This document shows positions 18,685 through 27,753 of a DNA stretch of 64,000 bases, piece by piece. The notes under the pieces were generated by a model. The model saw nothing but the letters and a program-made list of their open reading frames with translations, was not told where the DNA came from and made no database searches. The position numbers and the translations under genes were made by a program. Origin of the DNA: Ornithinibacillus salinisoli (GTDB taxonomy: Bacteria; Bacillota; Bacilli; Bacillales; Amphibacillaceae); the NCBI RefSeq assembly GCF_042682545.1, contig NZ_JBHUHQ010000021.1; one strand, written 5' to 3'. Each line of letters begins with the position of its first letter. The stretch's first letter is position 1.

Positions 18685-18718
18685 AAAAAAATCGTACAAT
18701 GTAATGTACGATTTTTTT
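18685..18718. terminator. Bidirectional terminator between amidase gene and dtd
   Basis: AAAAAAATCGTACA and its perfect complement TGTACGATTTTTTT flank a short loop. It ends the plus-strand amidase transcript and can also serve the minus-strand relA-dtd unit. Confidence 0.85.
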
Positions 18719-18760
18719 ATATCCATATTGATGTATGAGAATTATTGCAACGGACAAGCA

Positions 18761-18798
18761 CCCCCTTATATGTGGCAAATTCCTTTTTTATAAGGGGG
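18761..18798. repeat. GC-rich perfect inverted repeat downstream of dtd
   Basis: CCCCCTTATA (18761-18770) pairs perfectly with TATAAGGGGG (18789-18798) across an 18-nt loop. There is no T run on either strand, so it is not a standard terminator. It may protect the 3' end of the dtd transcript; the role is unknown. Confidence 0.55.
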
Positions 18799-18845
18799 CA
18801 ACTATTTTCCGCTTCTTATGAAATAAACATACTCCATGTCCGTTT

Positions 18846-19292
18846 TTATTTTTCTTGGCTGTCTATTATTAACGTTACCGGACCATCATTAGTCAGCTGA
18901 ACTTGCATCATTGCTCCGAATTCCCCAGTTTCTACATTGATACCCTCATCCACTAGCAATTGATTGAATTGCTCATATAACTCATTCGCAGCATCCGGTT
19001 TTGCAGCTTGTAGAAAATTAGGTCTTCTCCCCTTACGCGTATCACCATATAATGTAAATTGAGAAATCGAAAGAATGCTCCCTCCAACATCCTTAAGCGA
19101 GAGATTCATTTTTTCATTCTCGTCTTCAAATACACGTAAATGAACGATCTTATTTACTAAATACTTTGCATCTTCCATCGTGTCCGTAAGTGTCACTCCA
19201 AGGAGTACGACAAAACCGTGGTCAACTTGTCCTACAACCTTGTCTTTTACCGTAACACTAGCATGATTAGCCCGTTGAATTACTGCCTTCAT
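18846..19292 (-). CDS. dtd: D-aminoacyl-tRNA deacylase
   Basis: This 148-residue protein is full length for DTD, which hydrolyses D-aminoacyl-tRNAs and glycyl-tRNA-Ala. The N-terminal MKAVIQRANHASVTV, the substrate-binding SQFTLYGDTRKGRRPNF motif and the C-terminal TNDGPVT (cross-subunit Gly-Pro motif) are all present. AAAGGGGAT precedes the ATG. It follows relA by about 30 bp, the standard relA-dtd operon. Confidence 0.95.
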   Translation of the reverse strand: MKAVIQRANHASVTVKDKVVGQVDHGFVVLLGVTLTDTMEDAKYLVNKIVHLRVFEDENEKMNLSLKDVGGSILSISQFTLYGDTRKGRRPNFLQAAKPDAANELYEQFNQLLVDEGINVETGEFGAMMQVQLTNDGPVTLIIDSQEK

Positions 19293-19322
19293 GTAAAAAT
19301 ATCCCCTTTATAGGTAATGGTT

Positions 19323-21521
19323 CTATTGTACTGTCCGAGATACAGAATAGATATCTTTTATCTGTTTAATTCGCTCTACAATTTTACGTAAATGGTCCGT
19401 ATTATGAATTAAAATAGTGATCTGAATAACAGCCATTTTATTTCTGTCTGATCGTCCATTTACATGAGTTATATTCGTTTTCGTCTCATTCACAGCTTGT
19501 AATACCTCATTTAATAAACCTCTTCTATCATATCCCGATATTTCCAAGTCTACATGGTATTGTTTAAGTGTTTGATTGTTTTCCCATTCTACATGTAAAT
19601 GTCTTTGTTTTGCTTCTTCAGTTTGTATATTTGGACAATCATTCCGGTGAACCGAAACACCTCTACCTTTTGTAATATACCCTACAATTGTATCTCCAGG
19701 AACTGGGTTACAGCATTTCGAGAGCCTTACTAATAAATTATCGACTCCTTCTACTTTTACACCAGAGTCTTTTTTATGAGCCTTCTTCTCTTTTACATCA
19801 TTGTTAACTTCTTCTATTGTCTGAGCTAGGTCTTGCTCTTTTTGCCTTGTTTGACGAATTTTTTCGGTAAGTCGTGTTGCAATTAATGCACCAGTAATTC
19901 CTTGGTAACCTACTGCGGCATACATATCATCTGCATTTGTGAAATTAAACCTTTCATAAATCCGTCGTAGGTTTTCTTCTGTCAATGCTTCTTTTGGCTC
20001 GATACCAAGGGATCGAATTTCTTTCTCCACGATGTCCTTACCTTTTACTATATTCTCGTCTCGTTTTTGTTTCTTAAAGAATTGTTTTATTTTATTCTTC
20101 GCTTGTGATGTTTGGGTGATCTTCAACCAATCTTGAGATGGACCGTAAGAATGCTTGGAAGTCATTACTTCCACGATATCCCCATTTTGCAGTACATAAT
20201 CCAAAGGTTCCATCTTTCCATTCACTTTAGCACCAATGGTTTGATTTCCAATCTCCGTATGAATACGATAAGCAAAATCAAGTGGAATGGATCCCGAAGG
20301 AAGTTCAATTACATCGCCTTTTGGTGTGAACACGTACACCATATCCGAAAACAAATCAATTTTTAGTGATTCTATAAATTCTTCCGCATCATGTGTCTCG
20401 GTTTGCCATTCAAGAATTTCTCTAAACCATGTCAGTTTTTCTTCAAAAGATTTCTTTCCTTTATGAAGTTGTTTCCCTTCTTTATAGGCCCAGTGTGCAG
20501 CTATCCCATACTCAGCTATTTCATGCATATCTTTCGTACGGATTTGAACCTCTAAAGGATCTCCCTTCGGTCCAATTACGGTCGTATGCAACGATTGGTA
20601 CAGGTTCGGTTTCGGCATTGCAATGTAATCTTTAAACCTTCCAGGCATCGGTTTCCAGCATGTATGAATAATCCCTAAAACCGCATAACAATCTTTTATA
20701 CTATCAACAATAATTCGGACAGCTAACAAATCGTATATTTCATTAAATTGTTTATTTTGTATCGACATTTTCCGATAAATACTATATAAATGCTTTGGTC
20801 TCCCTGAAAAATCTGCTTTAATATTAACATCTTCCAGTTGTTTTGTTACCTCATCAATTACTTCATCAATATTAGTTTCCCGTTCATTTCTTTTTTGCTT
20901 CATTAATTGAACAATTCGATAATATTGTTGTGGATTTAAGTATCGTAAAGCGGTATCTTCTAGTTCCCATTTGATTGTCGAAATACCTAGCCGATGGGCT
21001 AATGGTGCAAATATTTCTAACGTTTCATTTGCCTTAATTCGTTGCTTTTCGGGTGGTAAATGCTTTAATGTACGCATATTATGCAGGCGGTCGGCGAGCT
21101 TGATTAAAATTACTCGGATATCCTTTGCCATAGCTACAAACATTTTTCTGTGGTTTTCGGCTTGTTGTGCCTCTTTTGATTTATATTTAATCTTCCCTAG
21201 CTTCGTTACACCATCAACCAGTAATGCAACTTCTGGATTGAATGCTTCTTCTAAATCTTCTAACGTTACTTCAGTATCTTCTACAACATCATGTAAAAAA
21301 CCACTAGCTACGGTTACAGGATCCATAGTTAAGTCCACTAATATACCAGCAACTTGTACAGGATGAATAATATATGCCTCACCTGATTTACGGTACTGAT
21401 CTTTATGTGCATCTTTTGCAAATTCATATGCGCGCTGAATAAAAGCTATATCCTCTTCTGAAAGATATTCCCGCGCATTATCTATTAAATTTTCTATTGT
21501 TATTACGCCATCTTTTGCCAT
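19323..21521 (-). CDS. relA: Bifunctional (p)ppGpp synthetase/hydrolase, Rel
   Basis: This 732-residue stringent-response enzyme contains, in order, the HD hydrolase domain (HPVQVAGILVD, FLHDVVEDT near residues 50-85), the synthetase domain with the PNLYQSLHTTV motif, the TGS domain (VYVFTPKGDVIELPSGSIPLDFAY), a helical and zinc-finger region with SKCCNPVPGD, and a C-terminal ACT domain. The HD histidine and aspartate residues are intact, so hydrolysis is expected. It is the long ribosome-associated Rel of Firmicutes. AAGGTG precedes the ATG. Confidence 0.96.
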   Translation of the reverse strand: MAKDGVITIENLIDNAREYLSEEDIAFIQRAYEFAKDAHKDQYRKSGEAYIIHPVQVAGILVDLTMDPVTVASGFLHDVVEDTEVTLEDLEEAFNPEVALLVDGVTKLGKIKYKSKEAQQAENHRKMFVAMAKDIRVILIKLADRLHNMRTLKHLPPEKQRIKANETLEIFAPLAHRLGISTIKWELEDTALRYLNPQQYYRIVQLMKQKRNERETNIDEVIDEVTKQLEDVNIKADFSGRPKHLYSIYRKMSIQNKQFNEIYDLLAVRIIVDSIKDCYAVLGIIHTCWKPMPGRFKDYIAMPKPNLYQSLHTTVIGPKGDPLEVQIRTKDMHEIAEYGIAAHWAYKEGKQLHKGKKSFEEKLTWFREILEWQTETHDAEEFIESLKIDLFSDMVYVFTPKGDVIELPSGSIPLDFAYRIHTEIGNQTIGAKVNGKMEPLDYVLQNGDIVEVMTSKHSYGPSQDWLKITQTSQAKNKIKQFFKKQKRDENIVKGKDIVEKEIRSLGIEPKEALTEENLRRIYERFNFTNADDMYAAVGYQGITGALIATRLTEKIRQTRQKEQDLAQTIEEVNNDVKEKKAHKKDSGVKVEGVDNLLVRLSKCCNPVPGDTIVGYITKGRGVSVHRNDCPNIQTEEAKQRHLHVEWENNQTLKQYHVDLEISGYDRRGLLNEVLQAVNETKTNITHVNGRSDRNKMAVIQITILIHNTDHLRKIVERIKQIKDIYSVSRTVQ

Positions 21522-21632
21522 TTAATCACCTTAATCCTGCATGCTACGAAATAAGATACTTTTCTAATAGTATCGAAAACTTTTACGAAAATGTAAAGAG
21601 AAAAACATTAAATATGGAACAACCCCTATTAT

Positions 21633-21667
21633 AAGAGGCCTGGTGAAATTTCATCCACCAGACCCTC
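21633..21667 (-). terminator. Terminator after apt
   Basis: Minus strand: GAGGGTCTGGTG pairs with CACCAGGCCTC across a short loop, followed by TTATAAT. The U run is weak. Confidence 0.6.
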
Positions 21668-21678
21668 ATGGGATACAT

Positions 21679-22191
21679 TTAGTATTTCATTAATGTAAGT
21701 ACATCATAACCATCAAGTTTTTTTAGACCATCTAGGTAAGTAAGCTCAATTAAGAATGCACAACCTACAACAATTCCACCAAGTTCCTCAACAAGTTTTA
21801 TCGTTGCTTCAATTGTACCACCAGTTGCAAGTAAATCATCTGTAATGAGAACTCGCTGCCCTGGTTTAATAGCATCCTTATGAATGGTTAGAACATTTTT
21901 ACCATACTCTAAGCCGTAATCAACTTTAATTACTTCTCGAGGTAGCTTCCCTTCTTTACGAACAGGTGCGAATCCAACCTCCAACGCGTAAGAAACAGGG
22001 CATCCAATAATAAACCCTCTTGCTTCAGGACCAACAACGATATCAATGTTTTTTTCATTTGCAAATTGTACAATCTCATCTACCGCAGATTTAAATGCTT
22101 TTCCATTATCCATCAACGGTGTAATATCTTTAAACTGAATGCCTTCTTTTGGCCAGTTCTCTACAATTTTTATATACTTTTTATAATCCAT
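21679..22191 (-). CDS. apt: Adenine phosphoribosyltransferase
   Basis: This 170-residue purine-salvage enzyme makes AMP from adenine and PRPP. The PRPP loop LITDDLLATGGTI is at residues ~114-126, and VVGPEARGFIIG is the PPi/base loop. I chose ATG at 22191 because GGAGG lies 9 nt upstream and the sequence starts MDYKKYIKIVENWPKEGI, the family N-terminus; longer in-frame starts lack support. The ATG overlaps the end of recJ by 11 bp, so the two are translationally coupled. Confidence 0.96.
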   Translation of the reverse strand: MDYKKYIKIVENWPKEGIQFKDITPLMDNGKAFKSAVDEIVQFANEKNIDIVVGPEARGFIIGCPVSYALEVGFAPVRKEGKLPREVIKVDYGLEYGKNVLTIHKDAIKPGQRVLITDDLLATGGTIEATIKLVEELGGIVVGCAFLIELTYLDGLKKLDGYDVLTLMKY

Positions 22192-24523
22192 GGGTGATTT
22201 CCTCCTTAAGACCTTCCCTATCCATATAATTAATTGTCGCTCGGAACCAATCAATTAACTCTTGGTATGTTGAATAGTACAATGTCTTTTCAATATGTGC
22301 TTTATTCATTCGCTCTTGATATATCCTCGATTCCTGTAAATCCTTTTTCACAGGTGAAGTGTTAAGTTGAATAACTCCATTCTCTATCTTAACAAATTCC
22401 AACTCAAAAAACACTTTAGAAATAAATATAACATGATCTTTTTTCCAACCTTTTGCATCCATGATCATTTGTAACTCTTTATTTAAGTCTATTTGCTTTT
22501 TCTTCCATACCATAGCATAAAACCACTTAAAGTCTTCTCGAGATGGAATCGAAGATAAATACAAGCTATTTTCAACATACAAACATACATGGATATTAAC
22601 AGGTTGTACCTGATTTATAATGTCTTGTAATTGTTGGAGATTGTCTGGCAATTCATATATATATAACGTTTCAGCACGCGCTATGGTGTCTAACGGTGTA
22701 TCATACGAAATCCTGCAGACATTACCCGGATAGCCACTTTCACTTTCTATCTCTTGATTACTTATTACAACATGTTGTTCTTGAGGATGAAAATAGGGAG
22801 AAATATCAAATTGTTTCTTCCCTCTATGATCAAATAATTGCCATTCCTCTATCTTCAAATCTTGTATGATAAGTTGTGGTTTTTTTATCCCATTCCACTC
22901 ATTAATTCCTAGTTCACCGACAATTGAAATTGGTGTTTTAGGGGTGATATTATGGAACAATTCACCCATACTAAACCCAATTCCTTCAATTTTTTTGTCT
23001 TTCTCATTAAAAAGGACCTTTAAATGATTCTTCATGTTTCCTAATTGTCGAATTTCAGAAGGTATAGCATTTAAGTGAAATATTGGCTTTGGATTAGCCA
23101 TACCAAAAGGTGCCAGTTGATCGATTTCGGTAATAAGCTCTTCATTTATTTCTGGTATACAAATTGTTTTACTTATCTCAATTACTTGTTTAAAGTCATC
23201 ACTTGTTAATTGCTCTTGTATGAGTGCATTTAATTCAGCCTGTATTTCCAATACATTAGAAAGAGGTAGTGTCATCCCAGCAGCTTGAGCATGTCCTCCG
23301 AAATGAGTAAATAGCGGTCTGATCTTCATACAATTTTGAAATAAATCAAAGGCAGGAATACTTCTTGCAGACCCCTTGGCAGTCTGTTTCTCTTCATTTA
23401 TGGCAAGTACTATTGCTGGTCGATCGTATTTTTTTACTAATCGAGAAGCAACTATACCAAGTACACCTTCATTCCATCCAGCTTTAGCAACAATAATTAC
23501 TGACTGCTCCGTTTGATCAGAAACCATCTTCTCTGCTTCCTTCACTATCGAAGCAACAATCCTTTGACGCTCCTGATTTAATTCATTTACAACCTCTGCC
23601 AAATGTTCTGCTTCTTCCACATCGTCTGTCATCAACAATTGAACTGCTAAATCAGCATCCTGTAGTCTTCCAACAGCATTTAGCCTAGGCCCAATAAGAA
23701 AACCAATATCTTGTTCGTTAATTTTCCCTTCTATTTTACATTGCTTCATTAATGCTTGTAATCCAAATCGTTTGGTTATTGCTAGTTTCTTTAAACCATA
23801 AAACGTAAGTATCCGATTCTCACGTACTAATGGAACTAAGTCTGCGATCGTTCCTATCGCTACTAAATCTAGTAAATGATCGGGAAAATAACCTAATAGA
23901 TGCTGGGAAAACTTGAAAGCAACGCCAACTCCAGCTAGTTCTTTAAACGGATAATCTGGAGAGCACTTTGGATGAATAATTGCATATGCATCCGGCAATT
24001 CTTCTTGTGGTTCATGGTGGTCCGTAATAATCAAGTCCATCCCTAACTGTTTTGCAACTTCTGCTTCGTGAACAGACGCTATTCCTGTATCCACCGTAAT
24101 AATAACAGAATATCCTTCTTCAGATGCATGCTTAAATGCCTCTTCATTTGGACCGTATCCCTCTGTGAAACGATTAGGGATATAATAGTCACAGTTTGCA
24201 CCCAATTCTTGAAGTGCTTTTAATAATACGGTAGTAGAACTAACACCGTCTGCATCGTAATCACCATATACTAGTATTTTTTCATTTTGCTCAATTGCAG
24301 TATGTACCCGAGTACATGCTTTATCAATGGATTGAAATCCGATTGGATCATTTAAGTTTTCTAGCTTTGGGGATAAAAAATCCTGTGCTTCCTGTGCGGT
24401 TGAAATTCCTCGTTGTATTAACAGTTCTTTCATGACGGGGGACAAATTGCTAGAATCATCCATCCATTGAGTCATATTTTCTGGTAGCATATTAAATTTC
24501 CAATTAGACTTGCTTTGTAACAT
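22181..24523 (-). CDS. recJ: Single-stranded-DNA exonuclease RecJ
   Basis: This 780-residue 5'-3' exonuclease has the DHH-family motifs YGDYDADGVSST (near residue 85), ITDHHEP (near 164), GVGVAFK and the DHHA1 motif FGGHAQAAGM. The C-terminal region beyond about residue 560 is the extra domain found in Bacillus RecJ. GGGGTGA precedes the ATG. It overlaps apt by 11 bp and lies downstream of the lapA-like gene. Confidence 0.95.
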   Translation of the reverse strand: MLQSKSNWKFNMLPENMTQWMDDSSNLSPVMKELLIQRGISTAQEAQDFLSPKLENLNDPIGFQSIDKACTRVHTAIEQNEKILVYGDYDADGVSSTTVLLKALQELGANCDYYIPNRFTEGYGPNEEAFKHASEEGYSVIITVDTGIASVHEAEVAKQLGMDLIITDHHEPQEELPDAYAIIHPKCSPDYPFKELAGVGVAFKFSQHLLGYFPDHLLDLVAIGTIADLVPLVRENRILTFYGLKKLAITKRFGLQALMKQCKIEGKINEQDIGFLIGPRLNAVGRLQDADLAVQLLMTDDVEEAEHLAEVVNELNQERQRIVASIVKEAEKMVSDQTEQSVIIVAKAGWNEGVLGIVASRLVKKYDRPAIVLAINEEKQTAKGSARSIPAFDLFQNCMKIRPLFTHFGGHAQAAGMTLPLSNVLEIQAELNALIQEQLTSDDFKQVIEISKTICIPEINEELITEIDQLAPFGMANPKPIFHLNAIPSEIRQLGNMKNHLKVLFNEKDKKIEGIGFSMGELFHNITPKTPISIVGELGINEWNGIKKPQLIIQDLKIEEWQLFDHRGKKQFDISPYFHPQEQHVVISNQEIESESGYPGNVCRISYDTPLDTIARAETLYIYELPDNLQQLQDIINQVQPVNIHVCLYVENSLYLSSIPSREDFKWFYAMVWKKKQIDLNKELQMIMDAKGWKKDHVIFISKVFFELEFVKIENGVIQLNTSPVKKDLQESRIYQERMNKAHIEKTLYYSTYQELIDWFRATINYMDREGLKEEITHGL

Positions 24524-24590
24524 AAATTCACCCCTGACTAATCTATTATAGCGAATAGAATCAGGGGTCGCAATGTGAAAGAATAATTAT

Positions 24591-24926
24591 TTATTTTTCC
24601 ATTTGTTCTTGATCAGAAATTGGAACTTCATTTGTTTCTTCTAGTGATAAATCATTCAAACCATTGTCTTCCATTACGTTGTTCATCTTTTGATTTTCTA
24701 TTTTTAACAACTTAATTTCACGCTGCATACGAAACATTTTCACCATACCTACTGCGCCTGTTATAATACCACCCATTAACACGGAAAATAAAATAACTAG
24801 GATTAACGGAGATTCACCCGTCCAAAAAAGGTAGTTTACTTCGACCGGAGAAACATTAGTAACTGCAAAAATAGCTACAATAATAACGAAGATGATTGCT
24901 AAAATAACATATGATTGACCTTTCAT
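24591..24926 (-). CDS. yrvD: LapA-family (DUF1049) membrane protein, YrvD-like
   Basis: This protein of about 111 residues has two membrane segments (residues ~5-25 and ~40-65) and a cytoplasmic coiled coil (~68-95), followed by an acidic tail. This is the LapA/YrvD layout (lipopolysaccharide assembly protein A domain, also found in Gram-positives). The role in Firmicutes is not established. ATG at 24926 is preferred because it is 6-7 nt after AAAAGGGG; an upstream ATG at 24944 overlaps that site. It lies between secDF and recJ on the same strand. Confidence 0.85.
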   Translation of the reverse strand: MKGQSYVILAIIFVIIVAIFAVTNVSPVEVNYLFWTGESPLILVILFSVLMGGIITGAVGMVKMFRMQREIKLLKIENQKMNNVMEDNGLNDLSLEETNEVPISDQEQMEK

Positions 24927-24996
24927 TATAAAACCCCTTTTCATTCTATAATAGGTTGTTATTAATTTACCCTATATACACCTGAAGTAATCACAG

Positions 24997-25028
24997 AAAA
25001 AGGAGATCACCCATCCTTGAGTAATCTC
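24997..25028 (-). terminator. Terminator after secDF
   Basis: Minus strand GGAGATTACTC pairs with GGTGATCTCC (25002-25028), followed by TTTTT (24997-25001), seven bases past the secDF stop codon. Confidence 0.85.
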
Positions 25029-25035
25029 CCACCAC

Positions 25036-27294
25036 TTATACCTGTGGTCCTTCTACACGTTTCTTCTTCCGAAAATCTACAGGCTTTTCTTTAAGCATTT
25101 TCCCGCGCCATACAAGCCAAATTTGCGTTGCTAAGAATAACGATGAATACGTACCAGCCAATAATCCTACCGCTAATGCAATGGCAAATCCTGTGATAGG
25201 ATCGGCTCCTAAGAATAGGAAAGCCAGTACTGCAATCAATGTCGTTATTGTTGTATTAACGGTCCTTGTCATCGTTTGAACGATACTTTTATTTACTACT
25301 GAAGCAAGCTCTTTAAATGACTTTACTGCCTTTTTCTTACGTCGCAGGTTTTCTCTAATTCGGTCAAAGGTTACAATCGTAGCGTTGATGGAGTAACCTA
25401 TAATGGTTAATACTGCAGCAACAATCGTAACATCAAATTCAATTCGTGTGATACTAAATACGGCAAGTGTAATAAAGACATCATGCAACAATGCAATAAT
25501 CGTTGTTATTGCAAAGAAAAACTCAAACCGTAAAGCCACATAAATGATCATCCCAATGGAGGCAATAGCAAGTGCATACAAAGCATTTTTGACTAGCTCT
25601 TCACCGACAATTGACGATACGACACTTACATTTGGATCAATTCCATACTTTTCATTAAAGTATGTATTTAACTCATTGATTTTATTTTCCGGTATTACTT
25701 CATCATAACGAACAACCGCAATTTCATTATTTTCACCGGAAATCACGACAGATCGACCTTCAAGCTCCAGTTCTTCCAAACCAGTATTGACTTCTTCAGT
25801 TGTTAAACTCTCATTAGCCATGATTTCTACTCTAGAACCACTAGTAAAGTCAATACCAGGATTCAATTTCAACACGATTAAGGAAAGTGCACCTACAATA
25901 ACAATAATAGATGTGATCATAAAGAACTTCCTACGATTGTCTACAATGTTTACATTACGATTAAGAAATGTCGGCTCTACTTCTGTTTCATCACTAATAT
26001 CTTTTATATCCGTTTTCTTAACACCAAACCATGACGGTCGTTCTTTCAGAAATTTCACTCTTATCCATAATTGCAATAACAACCTAGTTCCGTAAACAGC
26101 TGTGAGAAAGCTAATAACAATACTAAGAATTAACATGGTCGCAAAACCTTTAACAGAGCTCGTACCAAATATAAATAAAACAGTTGCAGCTAGCAATGTC
26201 GTTATATTGGCATCGACAATGGCACGTAATGAATTACTTGTTCCAGCTTTAAAAGCTGCGATTAATGATTTCCCTTCTCGTAATTCTTCCTTTATCCGTT
26301 CAAATGTAATTACGTTAGCATCTACTGCCATACCAACCCCTAATATCAAGGCGGCAATACCAGGTAACGTCAATACACCGTTCATTTCTTTAAACACTAA
26401 TAAAACGAAGAAAATGTAAATAGCTAAATTAACGACAGAAATAGCACCTGGAAAACGGTAAACTGCTATCATAAATAAAAAGATAAAACCAATACCTATA
26501 AACGCTGCGAATACCGTCTCATTTAATGCTTGTTCACCGAATTTTGCCCCTACAGAAGTTGAGAATAGTTCTGTCATATGTACTGGTAAGGATCCAGAAT
26601 TGATGATGTCAGCTAAATATTGAGCCGATTCCACTGTGAAGTTTCCTTCAATCATAACATTTGTAGTATTAAGCGTCTTCCTAACACTAGGTGAAGAGAC
26701 AAATTTAGGGTCCTCTTTCGTTACTTCTTCCTCAAAGGAATCTCCCTCTTTAAAATCCATCCAGATGACTAATAAGTTATCTGGTGGTCCCATATCTTTT
26801 ATTTGGCTAGTGACATCACGGAACTTCGATGCATCCTTCAATTGTAATGTCACAATTGGGGCATTTGTGTCGGGATGAAAATCCTGTTTTGCACTACCTT
26901 CTTTTACATCGTTTCCATCTAATAATTCATTATCATTGACATCACGAAACGAGAGATTAGCAGAAGTTGATAACATTTCTCTTGCTTCTGTCTGATCTTT
27001 AATCCCTGCTAATTGAACACGGATTCGGTCTTCGCCTTCAATGTCAATTGTCGCCTCACTTATACCTAGGCGATTCACCCGGTCATTTAATGTTTGAACA
27101 GTCGATTCTAATAGATCGCGGTTAACTTCCTGTGATTCATCAACAGGTTCAACCTTATACAATACTTCAAAACCACCTTGAAGATCTAAACCTAAATTAA
27201 TATTTTTTGCTATCCCTGGTGTAAACAAACCAATACTAACAGCAAAACCGATTACAATTACAAAGAAGGCAATAATTCTACCTCTATTTTTCAT
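25036..27294 (-). CDS. secDF: Fused SecDF protein-export membrane protein
   Basis: This 752-residue protein joins SecD and SecF in one chain, as in B. subtilis. The SecD half has a signal-anchor TM (residues ~7-27), the NLGLDLQGGFEV motif, a large periplasmic-type P1 domain and five more TMs with LGVGMAVDANVITFERI. The SecF half begins near residue 445 with another TM, then NPGIDFTSGSRVEI and TMs with GYSINATIVTFDRIREN. It uses the proton gradient to assist SecA/YEG translocation. The neighbouring yajC, although 2.6 kb away, encodes a partner. Confidence 0.96.
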   Translation of the reverse strand: MKNRGRIIAFFVIVIGFAVSIGLFTPGIAKNINLGLDLQGGFEVLYKVEPVDESQEVNRDLLESTVQTLNDRVNRLGISEATIDIEGEDRIRVQLAGIKDQTEAREMLSTSANLSFRDVNDNELLDGNDVKEGSAKQDFHPDTNAPIVTLQLKDASKFRDVTSQIKDMGPPDNLLVIWMDFKEGDSFEEEVTKEDPKFVSSPSVRKTLNTTNVMIEGNFTVESAQYLADIINSGSLPVHMTELFSTSVGAKFGEQALNETVFAAFIGIGFIFLFMIAVYRFPGAISVVNLAIYIFFVLLVFKEMNGVLTLPGIAALILGVGMAVDANVITFERIKEELREGKSLIAAFKAGTSNSLRAIVDANITTLLAATVLFIFGTSSVKGFATMLILSIVISFLTAVYGTRLLLQLWIRVKFLKERPSWFGVKKTDIKDISDETEVEPTFLNRNVNIVDNRRKFFMITSIIVIVGALSLIVLKLNPGIDFTSGSRVEIMANESLTTEEVNTGLEELELEGRSVVISGENNEIAVVRYDEVIPENKINELNTYFNEKYGIDPNVSVVSSIVGEELVKNALYALAIASIGMIIYVALRFEFFFAITTIIALLHDVFITLAVFSITRIEFDVTIVAAVLTIIGYSINATIVTFDRIRENLRRKKKAVKSFKELASVVNKSIVQTMTRTVNTTITTLIAVLAFLFLGADPITGFAIALAVGLLAGTYSSLFLATQIWLVWRGKMLKEKPVDFRKKKRVEGPQV

Positions 27295-27337
27295 GTACTA
27301 GTTCCTCCCTTATTATCAACCAAACTTATATGTATTT

Positions 27338-27634
27338 CTATTCTCTCTCTTCTCCTTCAGTCAATGCAGCAATAGAAGCCATTAAATCATCATCTTGATA
27401 AGCGTTAACTGTTAAATAACTCATATATATATTCGAGCCTAGGTGTAATATATCTTGAACGACTTCATATAATCGTTTACTCGGATGACCCTTCCAAACT
27501 TTTTTCACTAAGCAGTTCCAAATATCATCATTTGTCGCTTTTGAATAGCCCATCATAAGAAATTCTTGCGTCTTACTCTCCAACACAGGTTGAAGCATTT
27601 CCTTCCATTCCTCAACGCTTTTAACAAGTTCCAA
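27338..27634 (-). CDS. comN: Post-transcriptional regulator ComN-like
   Basis: This 98-residue soluble protein matches the ComN/YrzD family, found beside secDF in Bacillus. Family marks are the N-terminal half with EFLMMGYSKATNDDIWNCLV and the C-terminal SNIYMSYLTVNAYQDDDLMA. In B. subtilis ComN acts post-transcriptionally on the comE competence operon and is located with DivIVA; that role is transferred from the family. It starts with TTG after a GGGGGGAT site. It is divergent from spoVB. Confidence 0.87.
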   Translation of the reverse strand: MELVKSVEEWKEMLQPVLESKTQEFLMMGYSKATNDDIWNCLVKKVWKGHPSKRLYEVVQDILHLGSNIYMSYLTVNAYQDDDLMASIAALTEGEERE

Positions 27635-27753
27635 GACGATCCCCCCAATATATGTACCATGTAATTTAGCTTACTTGTCATGCTTGGCCCACTTTATTGC
27701 ATATATATCATTGTATATGAAATTTTATTTTTTGAGAAGGCAGGTCGTCTATC

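Noticed and set aside
22192..22254. Longer N-terminus of Apt
   Set aside because: The extra 21 residues overlap recJ, have no site, and are absent from the family; ATG at 22191 follows GGAGG.
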